Positions 1-7,865 of a stretch of 34,027 nucleotides of DNA are shown here, piece by piece. Below the pieces are notes generated by a model that was not told the DNA's origin, did not search any database, and saw only the letters and a list, made by a program, of their open reading frames with translations. The stretch is from Gammaproteobacteria bacterium F7 (lineage in GTDB: Bacteria > Pseudomonadota > Gammaproteobacteria > Pseudomonadales > IMCC2047): positions 1 to 34,027 of the forward strand of contig LUKI01000025.1 of assembly GCA_001593685.1 (NCBI GenBank). The letters are read 5' to 3'. Every line of letters starts with the position of its first letter. The first letter of the stretch is position 1. The position numbers and the translations under genes are program-made.

Positions 1-106
1 TATGCAGGTGAACTAAATATTTCTGGCCTATTTATTAATAAATTACTAACTGAAAGGCCTCTGTGACATCAATATTCTATTATGTGCATTGACAAGATAT
101 AGATCA

Positions 107-514
107 TTAAGAGGCAATCAGCAAAACATGGAATTCATCGAAGATCACCAGGCCCACCTCATCCAGAGAAGGGTCATCCTGCAACATACGGGTGAGAATA
201 CCCTCGGTGATCACCTCAACTTTAGTCTGCTTGCTGATCTTGCTATCCAGGCGCATACGGTAACCAATGGTTTGCCCTGGCTTTTCATTCAACAGGCTTG
301 CCATGCGATGCGCGGCTGTTTTAGCGGCGATTCTGCGAGGCTCTAACATCAGAATTTTTCGGTGCTTGAGCCAAGGTTCGTCTATCAGCGCAAGAGGGAC
401 CAGGGTCGTTTTACCCGCTCCCGGTGGAGCCTCTAGGACAACTTCGTGCCGTTCGGATAATTGCTGTTTCAGTGTGTCTAAAATTTCTTCAACAGGCAGG
501 CCCGATTGAGTCAC
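107..514 (-). pseudogene. hrpB: hrpB 5' fragment (ATP-dependent DExH helicase), truncated
   Basis: The 135 codons match the N-terminus of HrpB, a DEAH-type RNA helicase-like ATPase normally a little over 800 residues. Visible are Walker A (APPGAGKTT, about residue 30), motif Ia (LEPRRIAAKTAAHR), the TEGILTRML segment and the start of motif II (VIFDEFH). Family members continue DEFHERSL, but here the frame reads DEFHVLLIAS and stops. Homology therefore ends at about position 127-128, and positions 1-127 are AT-rich sequence I do not recognise. The start is a GTG at 514 (MTQSGLPVEEIL), with only a weak ribosome site. I read it as a gene cut by an insertion or deletion, with the rest of hrpB lost or beyond the window. 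The truncation is seen directly; its cause is inferred. Confidence 0.85.
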
Positions 515-848
515 GATCTTGTCTCTGGTGTTGATTACAGGGGGTGAGATATTAACTCAAAATAGCGAGCAAAAATTAGCTGGGTAGAAATCAATTTCAC
601 CAGTGCAGCACACTGAATTTGTAACTCAGCCTGCAAATTCATTCAACATAACACGCAAAGCAGAGGATAAATCAAATAATAAGCATGCTGTTTTGCTTAT
701 AGGTTGGTTACGGTTACACCTTTTATGTGCTTTTAAAAAGTCTCGCACAACTAGTCTTCCATTCCTTCTCAACCACTGCTGGACGACTAAACGATCCTCT
801 CTAACTTGTATTTATATCGACCAAAACGAGAAATATATTCCCTCACCT
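515..848. other. AT-rich intergenic region, no gene seen
   Basis: About 330 bases between the hrpB fragment and the Zur box. No ORF with a credible ribosome site, no hairpin with a T-run and no repeat was found. It presumably holds the promoters of the flanking genes, but I could not pick a convincing -35/-10 pair. Confidence 0.5.
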
Positions 849-867
849 AATGTTATGTTATAACATT
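849..867 (+). promoter_or_regulatory. Zur box (zinc uptake repressor operator)
   Basis: AATGTTATgttATAACATT is an inverted repeat with 8-bp arms around a 3-nt centre. It closely matches the Zur consensus of gammaproteobacteria (AATGTTATA-TATAACATT type). It lies about 170 bp upstream of a zinc-uptake operon (His-rich outer-membrane protein, znuA-like, znuB-like). The site and the downstream content support each other. Repression by Zn-Zur is inferred. Confidence 0.85.
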
Positions 868-1038
868 ATTTTAATCACTCTATCTTCATTCCTGGTCTGC
901 TATCAAATCAAGCGATACTACTTTCTCCCGCTAGCGGTATTTGTAAGCGGACACATAAAGGCTATGGAGGTAAGCGGTGAATGTCTGGTGCTTAACTGGC
1001 CAGCTATATTACGCAATTACAATAAAATGAGGTTGAAA

Positions 1039-2487
1039 ATGAAAGTTGATCGTTTCCTGCTAGGCTCGTTGCTTAGTGGTAGTTTGCTTGTCTCTGGTCA
1101 TGTGTCTGCTGGCGAAAAAATCATGGTCGATAAAACCGAATATGAGCAGCTTAAGGCCGCCGTCGAGTCGCTGATGCAGGCGAAAGAAGCCAATAAAAAG
1201 GTATTGTTAGGTGCCGAACAGGCTGCCGCCAAAGCCGCCGCTTCTGCAAAAACAGCTACAGAAACGGCCAACCGACTGGATAAACGCGTCAAGTCGAAAA
1301 GCTCTCTCGCAAAATCAGCTGGTCGGATTTCAGGTAACGAATTCAATCCAGCCGTCAGCCTGATTCTGGATGGCCGATATACCGACATCGATAACAGCGA
1401 ACTGGCCTTACCCGGTTTTCAATTAGGCGGTGAAGCCGGCCTTCCCGATAACGGTTTTACAACGGGCCATAATGAGCTCTCTATTTCAGCCAATATTGAC
1501 GATAAATTCTATGGCTCAATGACGGCCGCGATTGTTTATGACGAAGGCGAAACAGAAGTCGAACTTGAAGAGGCATTCATCGAAACGCTGGGGCTGGGTC
1601 AAGGCCTCACTCTTAAAGGCGGACGCTTCTTTTCCGGCATTGGTTACCTAAACAGCATTCACGACCATGCCCATGACTTTGCCGATCGTCCACTGGTTTA
1701 CGACGCACTGTTTGGCGGCCATTTAATTGAAACAGGCCTACAGGCGCGTTGGGTAGCGCCAACCGATTTTTATCTGAGTTTGGGTGCTGAGGTAACCTCT
1801 GGTTCAGAATTTCCTGGCGGAGAAAACGACAATAACGAAGGCCTGGGTTTCTTCGTGAAAACCGGTGGTGATATTAACGAAAGCTCCAGCTGGCAGCTCG
1901 GCGCCAGTTACTTCACCACTGAGTTTGATGTACGTGAAGCAGGCGGCCACAGCCATGGCCATGGCGGCGACGAGCCCGATAACGAACTGCTGGATGGTAA
2001 CGTTGATATTGCCGGTATTGATTTCGTCTACAAATGGGCGCCAAACGGCAACCCTAAACAGACTAACTTCAAATTCCAGGCTGAGTATTTTATCCGCGAC
2101 GAAGACGGTCATGCTGAATTTACAGAAGGTGCAAACTCTGCCGAGGCAGATTACGATGGCGAGCAGACCGGTTATTACGCCCAGGCGATCTATCAATTTA
2201 TGCCTGCCTGGCGTGTTGGTATTCGCTACGATCACTTAGAAGCTGACAACCGCTTCGCTAATTTTGTCAATGGCGGCATAGATCAGGATGAATTCCTGGA
2301 AGAGTCCGGCTTGGGCGCCGAGGATGACCCTCACAGAAGCAGCATCATGCTGGATTACTCACCCAGTCACTTTAGCCGTATTCGTTTACAGTACAGCGAC
2401 TTTGATAACGGGCATGGCGAGTCAGAGGATATGATTACCCTGCAATACATCATGAGCCTGGGCTCTCATGGTGCGCATAGCTACTAG
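1039..2487 (+). CDS. Zinc-regulated outer-membrane beta-barrel (porin-like), His-rich
   Basis: The product is 482 aa. The start at 1039 (MKVDRFLLGS) is chosen because GAGG sits 6 nt upstream and a signal peptide follows directly (cleavage probably after VSA, about residue 25). An in-frame ATG at 1027 and starts back to 850 would bury the signal. Residues 28-90 are Ala/Lys/Glu-rich, likely a coiled coil. The rest alternates like a porin-type beta-barrel and ends in an aromatic residue (GAHSY). Acidic and His-rich loops, notably HSHGHGG near residue 305 and HDHAHD near 210, suggest metal binding. It is first in the Zur-controlled operon, 16 nt before znuA. Likely role: passage of zinc across the outer membrane. 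No TonB box or plug domain is evident, so it is porin-like rather than a TonB receptor. Confidence 0.8.
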   Translation: MKVDRFLLGSLLSGSLLVSGHVSAGEKIMVDKTEYEQLKAAVESLMQAKEANKKVLLGAEQAAAKAAASAKTATETANRLDKRVKSKSSLAKSAGRISGNEFNPAVSLILDGRYTDIDNSELALPGFQLGGEAGLPDNGFTTGHNELSISANIDDKFYGSMTAAIVYDEGETEVELEEAFIETLGLGQGLTLKGGRFFSGIGYLNSIHDHAHDFADRPLVYDALFGGHLIETGLQARWVAPTDFYLSLGAEVTSGSEFPGGENDNNEGLGFFVKTGGDINESSSWQLGASYFTTEFDVREAGGHSHGHGGDEPDNELLDGNVDIAGIDFVYKWAPNGNPKQTNFKFQAEYFIRDEDGHAEFTEGANSAEADYDGEQTGYYAQAIYQFMPAWRVGIRYDHLEADNRFANFVNGGIDQDEFLEESGLGAEDDPHRSSIMLDYSPSHFSRIRLQYSDFDNGHGESEDMITLQYIMSLGSHGAHSY

Positions 2488-2503
2488 ACTTAAGGAATAG
2501 AGA

Positions 2504-3418
2504 ATGATGAAAATAAAGCTGATCATTGCTGCAGCGCTGGCCCTCTTTGTGGTCAGCACTCAGGCACAGGCAAAGCTGAAAATCTTTGCCTGTGAGCCGG
2601 AGTGGAAAGCGCTGGCAGAAACCATTGGCGGTGAGCAGGTGAAGGTGACGTCTGCCACCACCGCCTTTCAGGATCCGCATCACATTGAAGCCCGCCCATC
2701 GCTGATCGCCAAAACGCGACGTGCCGACCTGTTGATTTGTACCGGTTCCGAGCTGGAGATTGGCTGGCTGCCTCTGTTACTGCGCCAATCCGGTAATCCG
2801 CAAATACAAGCTGGAAAGCCGGGCTACTTTATGGCCTCTGAGCAGGTGGAAAGAATTGAGGTGCCAGAACAAATGGATCGCAGCATGGGAGATATTCATG
2901 CCAGCGGCAACCCCCATGTTCATCTTGACCCCCACCGCTTGTTGTCCATTGCGGAAAAGCTTTCGCAACGGCTGCAGCTGATTGACCAGAAGAATGCGCC
3001 TTTTTACGAACAGCAGTTCGCAAATTTCAGGACGAAATGGCTAGAGTCAGTGCAAAGCTGGGAAAAGCAATCCGCCACATTGGCGGGCAAAAAAGTGGTG
3101 GTCTACCATAAAAACTGGAGCTATTTACTTGCCTGGTTAGGTATTGAAGCCGTTGCAGACCTTGAGCCTAAGCCGGGCATTCCGCCCACCAGTTCGCACC
3201 TGATATCCCTATTGCAGGTTGCGGAGTCAGAACAGCCAGAAGTGATTCTTATTGCCGCTTACCAGGGCGACAAAGGAGCACGCTGGTTATCGGAAAAAAG
3301 TGGTATTCCAATGCTGACCCTGCCCTTCACAGTAGGCGGCAATAACGCGTCAACGGATCTGTTTACGCTTTATGAAAATACAGTCTCACAGCTGTTAAAT
3401 ACCCTTCAAGATGATTAG
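2504..3418 (+). CDS. znuA: Zinc ABC transporter periplasmic binding protein (ZnuA-like)
   Basis: The protein is 304 aa with a signal peptide (cleavage after AQA, about residue 23). It belongs to the cluster 9 metal-binding proteins (ZnuA/TroA fold). Likely metal ligands are His59/His60 (DPHH), His138/His140 (NPHVHLDP) and His202 (YHKNW), plus an acidic residue near 285. The long His/Asp-rich loop of E. coli ZnuA is absent; only a short IHASGNPHVH stretch is present. AAGGAA precedes the start at 2504, and a second ATG follows at 2507. The gene lies between the outer-membrane protein and a permease gene, with spacers of 16 and 9 nt, consistent with one Zur-controlled transcript. It captures Zn2+ in the periplasm for import. 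Confidence 0.85.
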   Translation: MMKIKLIIAAALALFVVSTQAQAKLKIFACEPEWKALAETIGGEQVKVTSATTAFQDPHHIEARPSLIAKTRRADLLICTGSELEIGWLPLLLRQSGNPQIQAGKPGYFMASEQVERIEVPEQMDRSMGDIHASGNPHVHLDPHRLLSIAEKLSQRLQLIDQKNAPFYEQQFANFRTKWLESVQSWEKQSATLAGKKVVVYHKNWSYLLAWLGIEAVADLEPKPGIPPTSSHLISLLQVAESEQPEVILIAAYQGDKGARWLSEKSGIPMLTLPFTVGGNNASTDLFTLYENTVSQLLNTLQDD

Positions 3419-3427
3419 GCGATAAAC

Positions 3428-4228
3428 GTGTTAGAAGCAGTTACTCTACACGCTGAAATCCTTTGGCCCGCCCTGTTGGCGGGCCTTTTGGTACTCAGTA
3501 CACACATTCCCTTGGGACAGGAGGTCTTGAATAGAGGGATTATTTTTCTGGATCTTGCCATTGCTCAGGTCGCAGCGTTTGGCTTAATTTTGGCTGGCTC
3601 GCTGGGACTTGGCGACCATGGTGATCACGCAGCGCTATGGCAAAAAATCATCGCCATGGGAGCCGCTATTATCGGCGCCATGATTCTTTACCAGTTTCAC
3701 CGTCTGGAGGCCAGAATCCAGGAAGCGTTAATTGGTATTCTGTTCATGCTGGCTGCAACGGGCAGCATGCTTTTATTGACCCATGACCCGCATGGAGGTG
3801 AACGTTTAAAAGCGTTATTGGTGGGCCAAATCCTGTGGGTTCAGCCAATAGAGCTATTGGGAACAGGCATGATATATGCCTTGATATTAACGATATGGTT
3901 TACCCTACGAGAACGCTTGGGCGGATGGGTTTTTTATCCACTATTTGCGGTAACCATTACCTTATCAACCCAACTGGTTGGCGTTTATCTGGTATTTGCC
4001 AGCTTAATTATTCCAGCCTTAGCAACGTTACGCCTTGCTAAACCGCTGCTACCTGCTTACCTGCTAGGGATTATTGCCTACGTTATCGGGCTCGTGCTTT
4101 CCGCCTATTTTGATTTGCCTTCAGGAGCCATGATTGCCTGGTGCCTGGCGATAACAGCCATTATTTACGGCCTTGTTTTTCGCCGCTATTCAGGAGCGCC
4201 ATCACAAGTGGGTCAACAGTGTAAATAA
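3428..4228 (+). CDS. znuB: Metal ABC transporter permease (ZnuB-like)
   Basis: A 266-aa polytopic inner-membrane protein of the ABC-3 family with about 7-8 hydrophobic segments. The family core RGIIFLDLAIAQVAAFG (residues 37-53) and the TQLVGVYLVFASLIIPALA segment are present. GTG at 3428 is the start, 9 nt after the znuA stop; the ribosome site is weak (AGGCG over the stop codon), suggesting translational coupling. A cytoplasmic loop carries HGDHAAL and HDPHGG. It would form the Zn2+ channel for the upstream binding protein. The usual partner ATPase (ZnuC) is not encoded next to it or anywhere in the window, so the ATPase must come from elsewhere if the transporter works. Confidence 0.85.
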   Translation: MLEAVTLHAEILWPALLAGLLVLSTHIPLGQEVLNRGIIFLDLAIAQVAAFGLILAGSLGLGDHGDHAALWQKIIAMGAAIIGAMILYQFHRLEARIQEALIGILFMLAATGSMLLLTHDPHGGERLKALLVGQILWVQPIELLGTGMIYALILTIWFTLRERLGGWVFYPLFAVTITLSTQLVGVYLVFASLIIPALATLRLAKPLLPAYLLGIIAYVIGLVLSAYFDLPSGAMIAWCLAITAIIYGLVFRRYSGAPSQVGQQCK

Positions 4229-4238
4229 AGCCGCTGTC

Positions 4239-4293
4239 GCCGTTGGCTGACTGAGCCTAGTTTCCATTTAACGGCCAACGGCAGCCTTTTTTT
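4239..4293 (+). terminator. Probable rho-independent terminator of the zinc operon
   Basis: GCCGTTGGC (4239-4247) pairs with GCCAACGGC (4274-4282). AGCC and seven T follow (to 4293). The 26-nt loop is long and the downstream arm overlaps the 3' end of the convergent gene, so efficiency is uncertain. Confidence 0.45.
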
Positions 4294-4684
4294 CACCGCG
4301 TTTGAGCAACAGCCAAAAGGTTAGCCCAACCACAAACCCCGAAAAGCCAAACAAAATAAAGGCCGTTTCAACGCCCGCGTAACCACTAAAAGGCATAACC
4401 ATTAAAATAGGCAACACGGCGATAAAGGCTCCGCCGAAGGCCATTGAGAAAATATTGACCTTACCTTTTTTCAGCAGTAATCGATAAAAGCGGTAGGCAA
4501 TAAAAAATTCATACAGATAAACCACTGGCATGCCTCCGACGATAATTATCGCCACTGACGCCAAATAGTTAAGCAGACCATCCTCTAATGTGAAACCGGA
4601 CAAACCTAAAAACCAGGCGCAGCCTAAAAAAGCAAAGGGCATGGACAGTGGCGCTTGGACAAAAGCTCGATCTTCGTAGTTCAT
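4268..4684 (-). CDS. Four-helix membrane protein, unknown
   Basis: The product is 138 aa from the ATG at 4684 (MNYEDRAFVQ). An in-frame ATG at 4786 would add 34 polar residues and has no ribosome site, so the shorter form is preferred. Four hydrophobic segments lie at about residues 12-32, 38-62, 80-100 and 106-128. The tail is basic (LLLKRGEKKAAVGR), predicted cytoplasmic. No catalytic or binding motif stands out and I do not recognise the family. It is convergent with the zinc operon, and nothing links it to zinc. Confidence 0.5.
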   Translation of the reverse strand: MNYEDRAFVQAPLSMPFAFLGCAWFLGLSGFTLEDGLLNYLASVAIIIVGGMPVVYLYEFFIAYRFYRLLLKKGKVNIFSMAFGGAFIAVLPILMVMPFSGYAGVETAFILFGFSGFVVGLTFWLLLKRGEKKAAVGR

Positions 4685-4891
4685 AATGGCACAGCTTTCT
4701 TGGTTGGTGAGTAGGCAATCAATAATGTTGAAAATTGTATGCCGAAACACCGCCTGACTGGCTTGACTGTGGTCAACGGGCGCCATTAAAAAAGCTGAAC
4801 AACGAGTGAGTCTTAATGAATTTACAACAGGCCGTTAAAAGCCCTCTCAATCATCCCCGCCTCAAAAGCATGAGGTTTCTTCAGGAAAAAT

Positions 4892-5389
4892 TTAATTTAG
4901 TTGGTTTTGATTAGCCCGGTCCTGGTTACGCTTTTCTGTGGTAATACTGAGCTTTTGATAAACCCCTAAACCAACGATAACAAGAATTGCGCAAATCATT
5001 AAAAAACCTGGGTAGATTAATAATTTAATATCCTCGGTGCCGGCCTTAAAAATATAAATCAACGCTTCAATGCTCACCGCAATGGATACGATTACCATAA
5101 TCTTGGTTAAGGTTTCTCGTGCTTCCTTCGGTGATCGCAGCTCTTTATTTCTTAATACTTCTTCCTCGATCATATATTTAGACACATCCAGAATAGCCAC
5201 GGCAATAATCACCGCACCCACAGCTTCCAGTTGCTTAGAAATAAAGCCTTTATCCAGCGCCTGCGAACTCATGGCATGCTCAATTACCTCGTATACAGAC
5301 CACCCCATAATGAACAAAGCAATGGAGGCTAAAATAATGGCAGCAAAAAGATAAATCAGCGTCGTAGCTGATTCGAATATTTTTTTCAT
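4892..5389 (-). CDS. Four-helix membrane protein, unknown
   Basis: The product is 165 aa, started at 5389 (MKKIFESATT) because the 15 extra residues from 5434 are polar and the trimmed form opens with a helix-friendly Lys-rich start. Hydrophobic segments lie at about residues 10-33, 55-70, 95-115 and 124-144. Between helices 2 and 3 is a charged linker (MIEEEVLRNKELRSPKEA). The layout recalls PsiE-like small four-helix proteins, but that is a weak resemblance and no function is assigned. It has the same orientation as the preceding membrane gene, about 207 nt apart, so a shared operon is unlikely. Confidence 0.55.
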   Translation of the reverse strand: MKKIFESATTLIYLFAAIILASIALFIMGWSVYEVIEHAMSSQALDKGFISKQLEAVGAVIIAVAILDVSKYMIEEEVLRNKELRSPKEARETLTKIMVIVSIAVSIEALIYIFKAGTEDIKLLIYPGFLMICAILVIVGLGVYQKLSITTEKRNQDRANQNQLN

Positions 5390-5546
5390 GCTAATTCTCG
5401 TGTAACGCAACCTAGAAGCAAACCATTGTGCCATATCCTACGTTTTTTTATCGCCGCCTTTATCAACATAAAGCGTCACCCTAACAATGAGCAGCCTGAT
5501 ATAGTCTCAAATGAAAACAGGCTCACAGCTGAGAAGGTCATTCATC

Positions 5547-5972
5547 ATGTCTGAACAAACAAACGCAGCAGGACGCTGCTTATGCGGTTCCGTAGCCGTT
5601 GTCGTCACAGAGGCAAACGGTAAAGTCGGCGCCTGCCACTGTCACACTTGCCGAAAATGGTGTGGAGGGCCCTTCATGTCGCTTGATTGCGGCAATAATG
5701 TATCCTTTGAAGGCGAAGACAATATCAGCCTATTCGACTCATCAGGATGGGCAGAGCGTGGTTTCTGCAAGAATTGCGGTACACACCTATTTTATCGCCT
5801 GAAAGAAAACCACCACTACTACATGCCCGCCGACCTCTTTGATGAAGGGCCGGTGTTGGAATTTGATTCCCAAGTATTTATTGAGGAAAAACCCAGTTAT
5901 TACTGTTTTGCTAACACCACAAAGAACCTGACTGGCGCAGAATGCTTTGCCGAATACGGTGGTGGAGAATAA
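5547..5972 (+). CDS. GFA-family protein (glutathione-dependent formaldehyde-activating fold)
   Basis: The product is 141 aa. The start at 5547 (MSEQTNAAGR) is chosen for GAAGG 9 nt upstream; an ATG at 5511 lacks a ribosome site. The Mss4-like zinc fold of the GFA/CENP-V family shows in CLCGSV, CHCHTCRKW and CKNCGTHLFYR, which supply the structural and catalytic-site cysteines. Family members bind zinc, and a few act on S-(hydroxymethyl)glutathione, but most are uncharacterised. No formaldehyde dehydrogenase gene is nearby. The family call is firm; the substrate is unknown. Confidence 0.85.
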   Translation: MSEQTNAAGRCLCGSVAVVVTEANGKVGACHCHTCRKWCGGPFMSLDCGNNVSFEGEDNISLFDSSGWAERGFCKNCGTHLFYRLKENHHYYMPADLFDEGPVLEFDSQVFIEEKPSYYCFANTTKNLTGAECFAEYGGGE

Positions 5973-6027
5973 ATTAGAAATAACCTCTTAATCGCCCGCT
6001 TGCCGCAGGGCCTTGCTCAGAAGCTTC

Positions 6028-6690
6028 TTAAATTTTAAAAGGCGGCTCACAGGTAAAGACCCTGCTTTCATGTCTGACCGGGTGCTTAAAACCTAATTCA
6101 GCCGCATGCAGCTGCAGTTGTTCTGCAGCCGCAAGAGCGTCAGGATTGGCATAAAACTCATCCCCCAAAATGGGGTGGCCGATGGCCTGCATATGTACTC
6201 TAAGCTGATGAGAGCGCCCAGTATGTGGCATTAACTTCACTAACGTATGACCACCCGCCACACGCAGCTTCTGCCAACGGGTTAAGGCGGCTTTGCCCTG
6301 TTCAAAGTCAACTTTTTGCAGCGGTCGATTAGGCCAATCACAAATCAACGGCAAGTTGACCTCCCCCTGCTCTTCCGCTAACTCGCCCCATAGCCATGCA
6401 TAATAGACCTTATGGGTTTCTCGCTCTTGAAATTGGCGGCTTAACTCTCGGTGTACAGATTTGTTGAGTGCCATCACCATGACGCCAGACGTCGCCATAT
6501 CGAGCCGGTGGACAGTAAGTGCACTGGGGAACTGGCTTTGCACGCGCAATGCCAGGCTATCCTGATTTTCAGGCGTGCGCCCAGGCACACTTAACAACCC
6601 CGAAGGTTTGTTGAGTACGACCAAAAACTCATCCTCATACAGAATATCGAGAAAGGGTTCCTGCGGCGGGCAATACTGGTGTTCAGCCAT
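6028..6690 (-). CDS. rluA: RluA: 23S rRNA U746 / tRNA U32 pseudouridine synthase
   Basis: The product is 220 aa from the ATG at 6690 (MAEHQYCPPQEP), which aligns with the E. coli RluA N-terminus; upstream in-frame codons overlap the lysR end and were dropped. Diagnostic strings are VLNKPSGLLSVPGR, the catalytic HRLDMATSGV (the Asp is the nucleophile), LPLICDWPNRP and HTGRSHQLRVHM. Length matches E. coli RluA (219 aa). It lacks an S4 domain, as expected for RluA rather than RluC/D. It makes pseudouridine at 23S rRNA 746 and at position 32 of several tRNAs. It lies 14 nt after the lysR stop, so the two may be co-transcribed. Confidence 0.93.
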   Translation of the reverse strand: MAEHQYCPPQEPFLDILYEDEFLVVLNKPSGLLSVPGRTPENQDSLALRVQSQFPSALTVHRLDMATSGVMVMALNKSVHRELSRQFQERETHKVYYAWLWGELAEEQGEVNLPLICDWPNRPLQKVDFEQGKAALTRWQKLRVAGGHTLVKLMPHTGRSHQLRVHMQAIGHPILGDEFYANPDALAAAEQLQLHAAELGFKHPVRHESRVFTCEPPFKI

Positions 6691-6704
6691 AGATATTGTT
6701 GTGA

Positions 6705-7652
6705 TTAATCGTCCTGCTTGCAGGACTGTGCACACTCCAGCAGCAATCCGCGAATCCAGCGATGATCCGTGCTGTGGTGCAACAAAGGACTCCAGGCCAT
6801 TTTTAATTCGAAGGCTGGAATTTCAAAGGGTGGCGGGAAAGAAATAAACTGACAGGCGTTATCAAACAGGCGAGCTAATTTACTCGGAATTGTCACAATC
6901 AGGTCTGTATCCTGTGCAAGATGCACTGCGGTCTGGTAATGGCGGGTAAAAACCGCAATCTTACGCTGGTTGCCGGTCAAACCAAGTGCTTCATCAACCC
7001 AGCCCAAATGCTGCATATCAGGTGTGATACCGACACCAACGCCCATGCCAGACTTACTCACCCAGACATGACGTCCCGACAGGTAGGCATCGAGATCGAA
7101 CTCACCTTCAAAAATAGCATTATCCTTGCGCATCAAGCAGGTGAAGTCATCTTCCCAAAGGGTAATTTGATGAAAAGACTGGGGCATGCTGTCAAAGCGG
7201 TTAATGGCAAGATCAACCTTGCCCAACTCCACGTCGAGAAAACTCACGTCACTGGGAGTCATCACATCAATACGGACCCCTGGTGCGGTTTCACTGAGAC
7301 GTTTAAGCAGCTTAGGAATCAGTGTCGACTCAGCATAGTCATTGGCCATAATACGAAAAACACGGTTAGAGTCTGTTTCACTGAAACTTTTAATTGGCTG
7401 TATCGCCCGTTCAGCAGAGGCCACAACCGTTCGTATTAACGGCTGCAACTCCTTAGCTCGGTCTGTTGGCGTCATGCCTTCACTGGTTCGTACTAATAAC
7501 GGGTCACTAAACAGCACTCGCAAACGCTTGAGACCATTACTCATAGCAGGCTGTGTAATGCCGAGCCGGTTAGCTGCCTTGGTGACACTACATTCGCGTA
7601 ACAGCACATCAAAATAAACCAGCAGGTTAAGGTCGATCCTTTGAATATTCAT
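6705..7652 (-). CDS. LysR-family transcriptional regulator
   Basis: The protein is 315 aa with the LysR plan: an N-terminal winged HTH (LNLLVYFDVLLRECSVTKAA, then ITQPAMSNGLKRLR) and a periplasmic-binding-like effector domain from about residue 90. The NIQRIDLNLL start and the LFSDPLLVR segment recall the NodD/LeuO branch, but the effector is unknown. It is upstream of rluA and divergent from aceK, with about 213 bp between the starts, so it could regulate itself or aceK. No convincing operator was found there. Start is the ATG at 7652. Confidence 0.85.
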   Translation of the reverse strand: MNIQRIDLNLLVYFDVLLRECSVTKAANRLGITQPAMSNGLKRLRVLFSDPLLVRTSEGMTPTDRAKELQPLIRTVVASAERAIQPIKSFSETDSNRVFRIMANDYAESTLIPKLLKRLSETAPGVRIDVMTPSDVSFLDVELGKVDLAINRFDSMPQSFHQITLWEDDFTCLMRKDNAIFEGEFDLDAYLSGRHVWVSKSGMGVGVGITPDMQHLGWVDEALGLTGNQRKIAVFTRHYQTAVHLAQDTDLIVTIPSKLARLFDNACQFISFPPPFEIPAFELKMAWSPLLHHSTDHRWIRGLLLECAQSCKQDD

Positions 7653-7865
7653 TGTAATTATTAACTTTTAAGCAAAAATAATTTTAGCTGATACTGCCAG
7701 TGAACACTCGCTTTGTCCAGCCACAAAACGCAGCAACCTATCGTTACGATAAAGACAGAGATTAAGACCATAAATTGGCTTGATCGAAGCTTGCCTAGTG
7801 ACCATCTGATAAGGTTCTGGCATATTGGACGACTAAGACAATTATCTGGTACTCAACAAGCTCTC

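Noticed and set aside
7713-7865. TTG start giving AceK a 51-residue N-terminal extension
   Set aside because: The extension has no counterpart in AceK, and the ATG at 7866 aligns with the known N-terminus.
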